From positions 372,001-436,000 of the forward strand of contig JANVFP010000027.1 in assembly GCA_027919835.1 (NCBI GenBank): DNA of 64,000 bases, in the 5' to 3' direction. This DNA is from Lentinula raphanica (Eukaryota > Basidiomycota > Agaricomycetes > Agaricales > Omphalotaceae). Each line of letters begins with the position of its first letter. Positions within the stretch are counted from its first letter, which is position 1. The notes beneath the pieces are model-generated. The model was given only the letters and a program-made list of their open reading frames with translations. It was not told the DNA's origin and made no database searches. Below, piece by piece: positions 22,581 through 33,789 of this stretch. A program made the translations under genes and the position numbers.

Positions 22581-23310
22581 ACTTCCTGTTCTTAAAGCCC
22601 CCAATCTCTCGGACTGTAGTTTCACCCATGGCAGCTCTAGCCATCAATACCCTCGCAGACCACACGCTCGTTGTATCAGTTCTTTTCGCTCTAGTTCTTT
22701 GCATCCATTGCCTTCGGATATTATACCACTCTTCCCTTCGCGGAATACACGCTCCTTATCAACCGTCTGTTGCTTTTGATGGCTATGTCTTCAGACATTA
22801 TACCTCTCTTTAACTCGTTTTCCATGATACTCTCTCAATCTTTAAGACTTCTTACCGCTCTTCCCATCGTAAACTACACACTCATAAATTAAAAATTGCT
22901 TTATGTTGATTGCTGTTTGAGAATCACAATGAACTCTCTGCATTCCAGAGATATTACTATTAGCCTTGTGCATATGTGCCGGTGTTCGTTGGCTTTCGTT
23001 CACCCAGGGCAACCAAAAATTAGGAGGCCCATCTGAGTGATTGAGTTGAAGATCTTGTTTGTCCGCAATGACGTTAAACTATGGCGTCCGCAATGACATT
23101 AAACTAAGTCTGAGGAGTCGCGTCTCATAGGGTCTCATAGGGTCAACAAAGGCTCTCATCTAGATTGCACTTGAACGAACCGGATCATACTCAGGTAAGT
23201 CTAAAATGAACCATTCGGTTCGCTATCGAGCTGGAAAATATCGGACTGACTAAAATTCCTCTCCCTCATTTTTCAGCATTCTTCTTTCTCATCCACGTCT
23301 CATCTTTCTC
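22581..23310 (+). other. Intergenic region inside the transposon
   Basis: No gene recognised. A direct duplication of GTCCGCAATGAC.TTAAACTA occurs at about 23060 and 23085. The stretch should hold the 3' end of the preceding gene and the transposase promoter. Confidence 0.4.
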
Positions 23311-26300
23311 ATGCCGAAAAAAAAGAGGTCTGCTGTGCTCGATGACTCCGAGCTAGTCACGGAACACAATCCACAGCAGCAAGTTTTCATCTCTGACGAC
23401 GACAACAAACACCTACGGGAAAGCGTCTACCTGTCCTCCCATGTAGTCCGCACTTCCTCGAAGCCTCCCCCTTTGGTATCCTCTGGACCGTGCAAGGAGC
23501 AAGGCTCCCTACCAGATCTAATGCCTCCTGCTTCTGCATTCAGTGAAGACCTTGAGAAGACTCGAACTCAGGTATGCACCTACACATGCTCACAGTTCCT
23601 GTACTCATTTCCTGTCTTCTAGCGTGCACGACTTCTAGCCGAGTACAGTGAAAATTTCGCACTAGTATCACGTTTGTTGATGTCCAAAGAAGCAGACCAT
23701 CGTATTGGGTCCATTTGCGGATGTAACAAAGCTCCCCGCGAGGTTCGTTGCCTCACCTGTATGCAGCGGGCACCACTTTGTCGGCAGTGTTGGGTACAGG
23801 CCCACAGACATCTCCCGTTTCACTGGGCGCATGTCTGGAGTGATCATCGAGGCTATTTTACTTGTCAGGATATCTCGACCGTCCTACCGGAAGGCTCTGG
23901 TATCTCACTAGGTCATGATGGAGAACGCTGCCCAAAAGCATCAGAGCCCATTCTCATGACTATTGCAGATGTGAACGGAATTCATGCGACAAAAGTCTGG
24001 TTCTGCCATTGCACCGACTATAGTAGATGGCGACAGTTATTCGACATAGATGTTTTTCCGGCCACCATTGCCCAGCCCCAAACAGCTTTCACATTCGAGC
24101 TCCTCCGCCACTGGACAATACTCAATCTACAATCGAAAATCACTGCACATCATTATGTAGCAGCGCTTCGTCGTCAAACGGACAATGTATTCACAGGCAA
24201 CGTACCCGTAAGTAAATTTCTCAGCTTCGCAGCGGTACGAGCCTGAATTCACCTCTATTATATAGGATGTCGTGAATCACTTTCGGTTCATCACTCGGAT
24301 TTGGCCTCTTTTCTTGGCTGAAAAACGAAGCGGGCTATTCTATGGTGAGGGCATGAAGGAGGCTTTCCCGTTGCGACCAGCAAATGACTTGAGGAACGGA
24401 TGCTTCATCTGTCCGGAAGCTGAAGTCAATATGGAGGATGGATGGGAAAAAACGCCCGACTACCTACGGTACGTGGATACTCTTTAGCAGGAAGCTGTTC
24501 AATTCTAACATGCTGGTGTCGGAAGGCACACGCAATCTCAGCGATGGGTCGTAGATGGCAACATGAAGACGGGAAATTTCGTGAAGAACAGTGACCCAAA
24601 TGACGCTTCCATTTTCGCGGGAAGGGCTTACATGCCTTCAGAGCAGCAGTTCGAACATTATCTGAAGACCGTTCCTCAATTACAGAAAGAGGTAAATTTG
24701 CGTTCTCCGTGTGTTTCTCGATGTTCATAAAATCTTTCAGAAAACAACGTGCAGCCATCTCAAAGTCGCTAATGGTGCAAATACTGCGAAGTACAAACAA
24801 CAGAGAATCAGTGGTAATCTCCATATTCAATGCGACCATGGCGTAGTCTTATCGAGTGTTGATATACTACTGGGTGAACGGTACGTTTTTCATGGCGCGC
24901 AATAATGATTGGTGACCTCATTAAGCTTTAGACTTGCACTATACGACTATGCACTGAATCTAGCCCTCGAAGCGCGTCCATTTTCCACTCAAAAACGACC
25001 AGATCTTGTTATCAGCTACGACAACAACTGCGGCGCGGTCGCAAACATACAATCTCGATGGGAAAAGTACTTTCCACAGCATTTCAATACCATCAGTTCA
25101 GCCCGCTTCACCATTCCGGCTTGTCACGTCCGCAACCACGTCGATGGATGTGACTATCTGTATTGCTACCAGTACAAACCCAACACTGGCCACTTCCACG
25201 GCGAGACTGTAGAGGCCACCTGGTCAATTTTCAATTCCCTGTCAGGGGCAGTTCTTCAAATGGGACCCGGTCATCGAATCGACACCCTAATCATCCACTA
25301 CAGTGACTGGAATTGGAGAAAGGCTGTATATGCATGTACGTTCTCATACTCTGCATTCCCTGAGCTTCAATCTCATGCCGCTCAAAGCGCGACAACTCTC
25401 GCAGGACCTGGAGGAAGCCAAAATTCAATATGTTTCGAAGCGGGATCATTATGCTGGGCTTTGCGATCTATTCGAAGCAAGAGTCCTGGAGTGGAATACC
25501 TGGGACCGGTCACCGAAGATCGATCCCCACCAGAAGAAGACGGTTGTCAGTGTTTACTCTCATAACAATGAGAAAGGTTCGTAAACTGTTGAGCTTTGTT
25601 CGACCTCATTAGTTACTGATACAAAACTAGCACCGACCATGAAGAGTTTAGTAGAGAGTTTGATGTCTTCAAAGGAGTTAGTTGTTGTCCCAACTGGTGC
25701 TGCAAGAGCAGGACCAGTGGCAAGTTGGCTTATGGAAGGACTAGCGATCATCCAGTTGCAGTGTGTAGCATCAACTCGGTCGTAACTCGAAAATACTCAC
25801 GAATAAACCAGGTTGCGAATTCAGCGCATCGCTCGGACATGTCTGGACAACCCATCGAAGGAACTCAGGATTCGTCGTACGAAGCTTTCCAACCGGATCT
25901 CGAGGTGGCGCAAACTCCAAGATCAATACATGCCCTCAATAGGACCTCATAGCCACGGACAAGAACAGGAAGATACCGAGAACGAATCACTGCTATTACC
26001 ATCGGATTTCACAGCCTCCGAGCGACGCCAGCATGGTTTAGTAGGACTGGCCAACAAACAAGTGCAAATGCTCGAGATTGCACTTGGGGAGCTCATACAG
26101 GCGCTTCAGACAACCGTGAAAACGTTATCGGCTGCATACGAACGAAAACACAAACACGCTAGTGGTCAAGATGCCAATACACGTGCCAATAACGAGCTCC
26201 GAACCATCGAAAACAAACGCAGCAATCTCATATCTGACTACGCTATGTTTCGACAAAATCTCCAAGCTCTCGACAGTCTGGACAACACGAAGTGGCCTTC

Positions 26301-27503
26301 GTTGGGTATTCAAGACACATTCCGGAAGCCAACCGAGACACGTCGAGCACCCGGTGATTCTCGAAGGAGAGACGGTGCTCTATGGCAAATGTCGAGCACC
26401 GGTCGCAGCAGCGTGCAGGGGGAGTTTGCGAGTGGGCTGATATTTGGGAATAGGGAGACTGACCTTCAGGTTGTGGATGGAGGTTTTGGCATTGGCGTCG
26501 AAGAGCCTGCCTTTGATACAACCAATATAAGCTATCGTGGTAAGGCTTCGCAGATATGACCTTTGTATTGGCTGATCCAACACTCGACAGGAACTCGAAT
26601 GTCATATCGTCAAGGTCAGTACCTGTTCTTTGACATGCACAGACAAATGACTTACAGACCAACCGAGCAGGAACAAAACTTTCATCGCGCCAATGTACCA
26701 CTTTCCTCCTTTGCATGCACTTCTTTCACTGACATATGTCAATATATTAGCGAACGTCTCTTCAAGTTCGAAGCCTGAACAATTACCGGATGAAGAAAGG
26801 ATGGACATCGAGGAGGACACGGACAACATCAATCCATCTTTGTCTGTTGTTGAGAAAAAAGATGGGTGGATCTGGCATACTGGCTCGTTGAAGCATATGA
26901 ATGCTTCAGAGTTAGAAAAGTGGGAAGATAAAAGTAAGTGCTTCAGGGTCGGTTTGGTTACACGACTAATACGTCTTGCTTTAGATGATAGCGTCCAGTG
27001 GTTTCGTGCTGAAGCAGATATGGAACGATGGCAGGAGCAGCTCGAAATCAAGCATGCTGAGTTCTTACGGCTTATAGCTAGCTTCAAGAAGCATTGCGAT
27101 GCATGGGAGCTACTCGCAACGCAATACTCCTCGTGTCTTACACCTGGCCATACTGCATATGCAAAGGAACATCGAGATATGTTCGATAGTCTCCGCGTCG
27201 ATGCCGAGGAAAAGTATCGCCATTGTGCTATACCCTTCCTTCGAAATCGTGAGTCAGCTCAATCACTTGGAGATCGAATCATACTGTGGCGGAGAGAGGA
27301 GGAAAAGCTGTTCAAATTTGACAGGCATGTATTCTCTGGTCTGCCTACACCTATCTAAACCTATCTTCAGATGGAGTTCACGACCGCCTTTCCATGACCC
27401 AACGGTCTTCAAGCATGGTGGTGATTCACGTGCTCCGGTTATTGACTTAGATGGAGAGTGGGATGGATTCGCAGGGGTGAAACGGAAATTCGATGAAATT
27501 TAG
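23311..27503 (+). CDS. KDZ transposase with CxC2-like zinc cluster (about 1192 aa)
   Basis: Thirteen exons join in one frame: 23311-23571, 23623-24207, 24266-24468, 24526-24691, 24741-24880, 24932-25335, 25388-25576, 25631-25760, 25812-26539, 26591-26614 (24 nt), 26658-26933, 26985-27324, 27371-27503; the last intron is GC-AG. Residues 105-180 hold the cysteine cluster (CGCNKAPREVRCLTCMQRAP, CRQCW, H..LPFHWAH, LGHDGERC) typical of fungal KDZ transposases. The RNase-H-like core shows acidic residues at VVDGNMK, SYDNNC and GETVEATW, with CHVRNHVDGCD between, consistent with a DDE-type catalytic triad. The C-terminus has the long helical region with QWFRAEADMERWQEQ usual in the family. It catalyses cut-and-paste movement in the nucleus. 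No stop or frameshift was seen. Confidence 0.88.
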
Positions 27504-28044
27504 AACATGGCGGTAGGGCTTGTTTAAAGATTGATTATCGATGCTCACAAATGTTTAAACAGGACAGCTATTTAAATGAGTGTTCTTTTTTAAAGAACCC
27601 GGTAAGCCCTATTCTCTTTAAACTGGTTCGTCGCATCTCAATAATGAACTGTTTAAAAGGCTTGCTTCTTGAAATTTGTTTAAAGACGTTCGTTTAAATC
27701 ACTTCTTTAAACGCAAAGTGTTAACAGTAAGTTCTTCAAAATCATCTTACAGTAAACGCAACATGTTGATCTTTAAATTTGTTTAAAGACGTTCATTTAA
27801 ATCACTTGTTTAAATGCAAAGTGCCAGCAGTAAGTTCTTCAAAATATTCTTACAGTAAACTCAACGCGTTGATTTAAACAGGATTCTAATTTAAAGCCGC
27901 AGTCTCTTTTAAATTCAAGAGGTATGTCTTTCTAATCTGTTTTTAAGTGCATCTAACAAAGGTGACTTAAACAGGGAGTTCATTCTTTAAATAGTGTCCT
28001 ATGGTGTATGTAGTGTAGCTAGAATTTACATGTGAATGCATCGA
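27504..28044 (-). repeat. TTTAAA-rich subterminal region (right)
   Basis: Many TTTAAA/GTTTAAAC motifs mirror the left array. A 103-bp unit is tandemly duplicated (about 27672-27774 and 27775-27873), sharing AAATTTGTTTAAAGACGTTC and GTAAGTTCTTCAAAAT. No gene is present. Confidence 0.7.
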
Positions 28045-28111
28045 TTTAAACATGTTTATTATCGCGGTGGGGGAGACCACCTGTGTTTAAGTGAAACTCC
28101 GACGGTTACAG
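28045..28111 (-). repeat. Right terminal inverted repeat of KDZ element
   Basis: The core 28045-28093 read on the minus strand (CACTTAAAC...CCCCCACC...ATGTTTAAA) pairs with the left core. The first part also encodes the aberrant last residues of the interrupted gene D. Confidence 0.7.
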
Positions 28112-28925
28112 CTAGGGAGAGAAGGTACTACATTGAACATTCGGGTCTTAGCGTCTCGAAATTTCTTCACCATCTCCTTATCCTGCGCGTTCCAAGAAAT
28201 TCCAGGCCAAGACATCGAGTAGTATACTATCCACCGTCTCTCTCCGCTGTTCCAACGCCGAAAGGTCACCTTGAATACTTCCCGCTCATGATCAGCAACG
28301 ACATTCACCATGCACTTCAGCCCGGGTATTTTCACAACCGTGTGGTCAAAAGTCTCTGCTTCGTCGGGGGATACCACACGCCACCTGTTCCCCTCTTTGA
28401 GCAAGACCACGCTGCTGGTGAATTCAAACTGCCAATCGTCTATGACACCTTGGAACTTGATGTCCTTGTTTTCGTTTGTAGGAGCTCCAAGTCCCATCGA
28501 GTGGAATATCCGGCCGATCAGATCGTGCGTCCATGTTTGAGACTCTTTCCTCGTAGTCTCGCCAAGTAGCGACTCGAATCGAGCTGACGGCCTCAAGTAC
28601 TTTGGAACGTGCACATACTTGATCACCTCTGTTGACTCTGCTCCGTCTGCCCTTCATTGTGGTGGCCTGTGTTGGGGGTCTGAGCGTTAGCTACTAATGT
28701 GGAGTCGCGGTCGACAGCAGGTGCTGGAGCCTCAGAGGATTTTGGAACCCTAGCGGGTACTGGAGCTTTAGCGGGGTACTTTGGACCATCATGATCAGCG
28801 AAATGTAGATCAGTCTACCTGCATTTGAAACATACTGGCTGAACATCAAGCATAAAGTCCCCAGGTTTTGGAAGTCCATGTGTAGCAGTGATGAACCCCA
28901 AAAGCAGAACGACACTGAAGCGCAT
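28087..28925 (-). pseudogene. Secreted-family gene D, frameshifted and cut by the KDZ element
   Basis: Exon 1 is 28925..28836 (signal MRFSVVLLLGFITATHG), the intron 28835-28779, and exon 2 starts at 28778. The linker is Ala/Pro-rich. About 150 nt into exon 2 the frame ends at a TGA because the segment near 28632-28644 is one base shorter than the matching part of gene E. The domain continues in the next frame: LLGETTREESQTWTHDLIGR, FHSMGLG, FTSSVVLLKEGNRW, WNAQDKEMVKKFRDA. The last residues (SCNRRSFT) come from the transposon terminus; the original CAG-TGA end is at 12707. An unrecognised intron could bypass the frameshift, but I found no good donor/acceptor pair. Confidence 0.75.
28112..28118. 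repeat. Target site duplication, right of KDZ element
   Basis: CTAGGGA, identical to 12708-12714. Confidence 0.7.
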
Positions 28926-29560
28926 GTTCGTTGGATAGAGAAACAGAAAATTTGGCTATGCAAAGCATTCAGTATCTGATTATTGATATCAAGACGCAAC
29001 GGGATCATTGACTCACAGCAAAAGATATGTCGAGAGATGTTGATGATTATGAAGGCGTACGACGAGGGACTCCAGTAATGCCTGAAGACTGGAAATGAGT
29101 AAAACTAAGTGTGATTTCGACGGTCGAACATCTTACAGATGAAGACGAGCGGTTCGGCAGTCCAGGAGAGCAAAAACTTTGGCAACCGCAGTTACAGGCG
29201 ATGTGAGAAGTCGAAGAACGCGAAGAACGCGTCGACAGAGCACAGAAGAACAGAACAGAATTTCCACGGCCAGCGGGGAAACTTTTTTCGGCGTTGAGAT
29301 CGAAGGGCGTTGAAATAGACCAGCTGAGATGAGGAAAAAAGATGGGGTCTCCAATCAGCTTTTATGATTTCTCTCTCAAGTCAGGGAGGATTCCGGAAGG
29401 CCGTCGGCTGGTGTCAGAACCAATCGGTTACCGTCCATTGTCGAAAATCGCGCTTGTATTCATTAGGGTCCCGTAGCCTGTAGGACTCAGGTGTCAGGAG
29501 GCCGTGAGGCTGAGCAGGAGGCAGCCTGAGGCAGCAGGGTTGAGCCGTATGCAATTGATG
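28926..29560 (-). promoter_or_regulatory. Promoter and 5' leader of gene D
   Basis: It contains GTCGAAAATCGCGCTTGT (complete at about 29440-29456), GGCCGTGGAAAT (about 29271-29260) and leader intron donors (TCATCTGTAAGAT near 29140). Confidence 0.6.
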
Positions 29561-29639
29561 CGAGCTCGGTTAGAGTGAGGACGTTTCGAGCTGTTTCGAG
29601 TAGTGCGATATTCAGGGTTATTCACTGTGGTTCGTCGAA

Positions 29640-29830
29640 TGGACATTCAGAAAGTCAGCATTGATAGCAAAGTATACTCAAAAACACACAAGATGTGTAT
29701 TCAATTCTTGACTTTCCACAGCTTCCGAAGGCGGATCTGGATAGAAAGAAAAAGACTCGAGCAAAAATCACTATCGGTGTAAGCAAGCAGTGCACTGCCC
29801 AATGCCCATTGGTTATCGAGTTGTGACTCA
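29640..29830 (-). repeat. Far-upstream conserved block X (gene D copy)
   Basis: GTCAGCATTGAT, AAAATCACTATCGGTGT and AGCAAGCAGTGCA occur in the same order as in the blocks at 7625, 32840 and 40720. Confidence 0.5.
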
Positions 29831-30073
29831 TCGCGTACAAGATTCCATATAGCACCCTTGGCTGGATAGATCACCAAAACCTCTGTGAACGGCTTAGACC
29901 AGTTGGATACTGAGGCCTATATGTTGAAAGAGAATCAAGGTTTGTCGAATCAGTTCGCAAGAGCCAACGTACTAGGCAAAATACGACTCACGAAATATCA
30001 TGAAGCGTAAGAGCAACGAATCCACAAATGATAACATGAATTGGTGCAATCACTGCAGTGATTTTATGTAATG

Positions 30074-30700
30074 TCAGGATACACGCAGAGTCGGAATGGT
30101 GTTCATAGCAGTAAGTTGGACATCATGCATATTATTCGTCGCGGTTGGTGGACATTGGTACGTCCTTAGTGCCAGACCTTTCGGAGGATCGGAACCCTGC
30201 ACGTAGAACATGACGCCTGGCGACTTCTTTCGACCTAACAAGCTCTTCATCAACACAGACTTTCGACGTGACATCTGGCAAGACGTGCCTCCTCTTTCTC
30301 TCGTGTCCATTTCAGCTAAGCCTCGACCTTTCAATGTCATACGAGGGATAGCAGTCTGAGTGAGGCGACCCAGTCCAGTTTTGGTCGAGGTAGCGAGTCG
30401 GGGATGATGCGTTCGAAAGGTGGATACGTCGCGCGCGACGTAGGGCTAAAGGTTTTAACCAAAAAGAGTTGAACGTTGAGCCTTGTGTTTGAGTGCGTCA
30501 CAGGAGAGCAGGTCGGAAGGTCGCTTTGAAGGTGAACCGTCATTGTGTGTACAACGAAACTGCCTGTTACTTCGCTCATTCTGACAGGTAACAATCCCTT
30601 CATGCGAATGGAAGGCGGTGAGGAAAAGGGTTCGTGGAGTGGTCTAGGGATTGTTTTTGGCCTACAGAAAGTATACATGAGTAAGGATTAGTGTCACACA
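30074..30700 (-). repeat. Duplicated block Y, copy 1 (decayed coding sequence?)
   Basis: About 600 bp aligns with 33790-34432 and partly with 38120-38420. Shared landmarks are AGTAAGTTGGACATCATG, TTTTGGTCGAGGTAGCGAGTC, AAGGTTTTAACC and TTTTGGCCT..A.AAAGTATAC. Here two minus frames are long (30678-30337 and 30340-30074) and nearly consecutive, ending in a Thr/Asn-rich sequence, but the other copies carry frame shifts. Possibly a decayed gene; no family recognised. Confidence 0.45.
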
Positions 30701-31405
30701 GATGATCACGCACCTGATAGACAGTCCATTGTGCTATCGGGTGAACGTAGTGGTATCAGAGAGGAAAGTGATCAATGTTCCGCCGTAGGTCATGTTTCTG
30801 AATTGCCGTTCACCCTGTGTGTTTGAGAGAAACATCTTGTTGGGACCACACACTTTCTTCTCCGTTTGAAACTCGGGTCGATAGGCACGTCATTCCCTGC
30901 GCTGCTTTAGCGGACCAATGTCAGTTGCTCTCCGAGTCCTGCTCGAAAGTAAACAAAGCAAGGTGCTGACACGATAGCAAGACCGATTCATGAACCAAAG
31001 TGCAAAAAGTGGGCGGAGTGTGTAAGAGTGGGTATATCAGATGGAGACTTTTCAATGCTCAGCGCTCAGCAGCTGTGAAGGCAGTTGCCCTTGGAATCTG
31101 GTTGATCGAGTGAAAGACTAATTGTAAGAACCAACATCTGGCACAGCTCAAATGCTACAGTAAGCGCTGACTAGGACTGATCAAGAGATAAGATAATATT
31201 GCGCACCTTCACAAAAACCATGGCCAGCAAAAACCCCACTGAACTCTATCACTGATTTTCAGACCGCAAGCAAGAATTCGGTGGCCCAAAGGCAGCCTTT
31301 CTAGTTCGAAATCTTCTTATAGGACAAAACAGGACAAAACAAGATAGACATATCCAAGGATTCTGGTGTTTTAGATCCACACTGCACAGTCCCCTACTGC
31401 CCCTC
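30701..31405. other. No gene recognised
   Basis: Upstream part of block Y and the 3' flank of gene E. Only short, mutually overlapping frames occur. Confidence 0.35.
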
Positions 31406-32151
31406 TCACCAACTGTAAATTTCGTTACTAGCGTCACGAAATTGTCTCGCCATCTCCGTATCCCTCCCGTTCCACGGAATCTGGAGCGTCGCCATAACTA
31501 TACTTCTCCGATCTATGTTGTCCTTGCGAAAAAAAGTCACTATATTTTGTTTCCGCCTGTAGTCAGCACGGACTCGTACACGACATGGACTCGGTGCTTT
31601 CTTAACCATGTCGCCTGAAATAGTCGCAGCTTCAGCAGAGGATACCACACTCCAGTGGTTGTCGTTATCGATGACAACTACATCTGCAGTAATGAGCTTA
31701 AAGTCCCAGACCTGTACCATACCTTGGAACTTGTCGTCCTCTTTTCCATTTGTAACGGTGACAACTCCCATTGATGTAAACATCCTGGTGATAAAGTCAT
31801 CGGCCCATCCTTGCGACTCTGCCCTCGTAGTCATGCCAAGAGCGGACTCAAATCGTAATGGCTTGTGGTAGTCCGGATCGTCGGTATCATGCACAAAAGT
31901 GAGCTCCTTTGTCAACTCTGCTGCACCAGACCCTTCAACGTGGCCTATGTTGAGGGTCTGAGCTGCAGATGGTGGAGTTTTAGCACGGGGAGCAGCAGGG
32001 GGGAATAACTTTGCAGCACCACAATCAGTGGAATGTATATCAGTCTACATGTATGGAAACATACCGGCTGATCGAGCGGCACTGACCCAGGTTTGGGAAG
32101 GCCATTTGTAGCAGAGACTAATCCCAAAAGCAGAACGAGACTGAAGCGCAT
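31406..32151 (-). CDS. Small secreted protein, TREE-type (gene E)
   Basis: Exons 32151..32065 and 32008..31406, with a 56-nt phase-0 intron (GTATGT...TGCAAAG), encode about 229 aa. The signal peptide is MRFSLVLLLGLVSATNG; a short Pro-rich linker follows. The core reads MTTRAESQGWADDFITRMF, SMGVVT, then VWDFKLITADVVVIDNDNHW and LQIPWNGRDTEMARQFRDA near the end, without the basic tail of gene C. This is the cleanest intact TREE-type copy and shows where gene D lost a base. Function unknown; secreted. Confidence 0.8.
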
Positions 32152-32710
32152 GTTCGTCGAGAATAGGAACAGAAAGATCGGCTATGTAAGATGTTCAGAA
32201 CATGAGAGTAAGACGAAATTGGATCGTTGACTCACAGCAGAGAAAATGTCTAGAAACGTTGATGATCGTGAAGGGGCACGACGAGGGATTCCAGGAATAA
32301 CTGAAGAGTGGAAATGAGTTAAGAGGATATGTGATTTCTATGGTCGAGCATCTTACAGATGAAGACGGGGAGTTCGGAAGTTCGGGTGAGCAAAAACTTC
32401 GGCGATCGCAGGTACAGGCGATGTAAGCAGGCAAAGAGGGCGAAGAAGACGTTGACGGAGCACAAAAGAACAGAACAGTATTTCCACGACCAGCGGGGAA
32501 ACTTTTTATCGGCGTTGAGATCGAAGGGCGTTGAACTAGACCAGCTGAGATGAGGAAAAAAGATGGGCCTCTGATTAGCTTTTATGTCCTTTCCTCAAGT
32601 CAGGGAGGGAGTAGGAGGGAGTTTCCGGAAAGCCGATGCTTTTTGTCAGGACCAATCGATTTCTGTCGATTGCTATCTATTCAGTCGAAAAATTCGCGCT
32701 TGTAAGTATT
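32152..32710 (-). promoter_or_regulatory. Promoter and 5' leader of gene E
   Basis: The element GTCGAAAAATTCGCGCTTGT spans 32684-32703. A GGTCGTGGAAATA block lies near 32491-32479 and leader intron donors (TCATCTGTAAGAT) near 32350. Confidence 0.6.
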
Positions 32711-32839
32711 CAGTAGACTCCCGTAGGAGCGGGTAGGAGCCCGTAAGCAACCTCATGCAACTCTCCAAGATACGAGCTCGCTTAGACTGAGGACGTTTCA
32801 TGTGCGGCCTGTAGGCTTGAGGTTGCATTTAATTTAAAC

Positions 32840-33040
32840 GTTCAAAGTCCAGAAAGTCAGCATCGATATCGAAGTACACTCTAAATAATAGAACACGCAC
32901 AAGCTGGGACATCGATTGGCAGTCTCTCGATTTTCCACTGTTCGAACGAAAGAGAGCGAAAATCACTATCAGTGTCAGCAAGCAGTGCGCGGCCCAATGG
33001 ATCATCAAGCTCAAGTGTTGTCCAGGTGGCTGTGGATCAT
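32840..33040 (-). repeat. Far-upstream conserved block X (gene E copy)
   Basis: GTCAGCATCGATATCGAAGT, AAAATCACTATCAGTGT and AGCAAGCAGTGCGCGGCCC match the other block X copies in order. Confidence 0.5.
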
Positions 33041-33479
33041 TTCAGATCGTATAGCAGCGTAACAGCCTTCATAGCCTTCAATGTTCATCAATTGAGCCAA
33101 GAATGACACTATGTATGTAACCTGATATATATCTTTGAAAACCCCTCATCCCGAAGTTGAGGTATCGAAGGGTTGTATCGACCGGTGCACGAGATATCGC
33201 TGCAGAAATCTGATTCGTGAAAACCATGTTCAGAAATCTACTCACCATGTACGAACGGCGCCGCAGTAATTTCGCAGAGTTCACCTACGCAACGACCACA
33301 ACCCTACTCAAGCTTTCCCACTTGACATCTCGTTTTTGAGACCTTTTAAACATAGACTACTTCAGTGTTGGAGCCGAATGAAGTTTGTTCAGAGAGAGTT
33401 AGAGCGTACAGCATATGCTTGTTTTTGTTGAATGCACATATTCGAGTTCATGAAGACAAGCAAGAAGAATCTAGAATGG

Positions 33480-33720
33480 GACATTGGTTCAGGTTAGAAG
33501 TCACATCAGTGTTCAAGTCATTACTCACCAGCGCCAGTAATTTCCTTCGAAGGAAGCAAAGACTCTGATTGCATTCCAGATGTTGCGCCTCCCTTCACCT
33601 TCGTCATTGTCAAAGAATGATGCGCGGAACTCGTGTGTATGGCAAGGATGTCCACGTCGAGTCCTAACGAACTGTCAGTTCATGATCCCCCGTCGACGAT
33701 AATTACGACTTACTTCGGAG
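33480..33720 (-). other. Orphan downstream block Z without its gene
   Basis: The order CGAAGTAAGTCG, CGTTAG|GACTCGACGTGG and AAGGTGAAGGGAGG is the same as after genes B, G and I, but no secreted-family coding exon precedes it on the minus strand. Instead block Y copy 2 begins at 33790. A family member was probably lost here. Confidence 0.45.
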
Positions 33721-33789
33721 CATCATAACAGCATCGAATTCAGACAACACAAATCAGTGGTGTAAATTAAAATACTGCATTGATTTGAT

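Larger units (their letters stand above)
12715..28111 (+). mobile_element. Complete KDZ-class DNA transposon with four genes
   Basis: A 15,397-bp element. Boundaries come from four agreeing signals: a 7-bp direct repeat CTAGGGA on both sides; inverted terminal sequences whose best-matching 49-bp cores begin exactly 18 bp inside each end (36 of 49 positions identical by eye); GTTTAAA-rich subterminal arrays inside both ends; and flanks that rejoin into one continuous secreted-family gene (D) when the element is removed. Inside are two minus-strand genes (13348-16173, 16450-20055) and two plus-strand genes (21394-22580, 23311-27503, the last being the transposase). All four have intact spliced frames, so the element may be autonomous or recently so. 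Confidence 0.85.

Noticed and set aside
28087..28925. Gene D as an intact gene with a second intron
   Set aside because: No convincing donor/acceptor pair bypasses the stop, and the 1-nt length difference to gene E plus the transposon-derived C-terminus argue for a broken gene.
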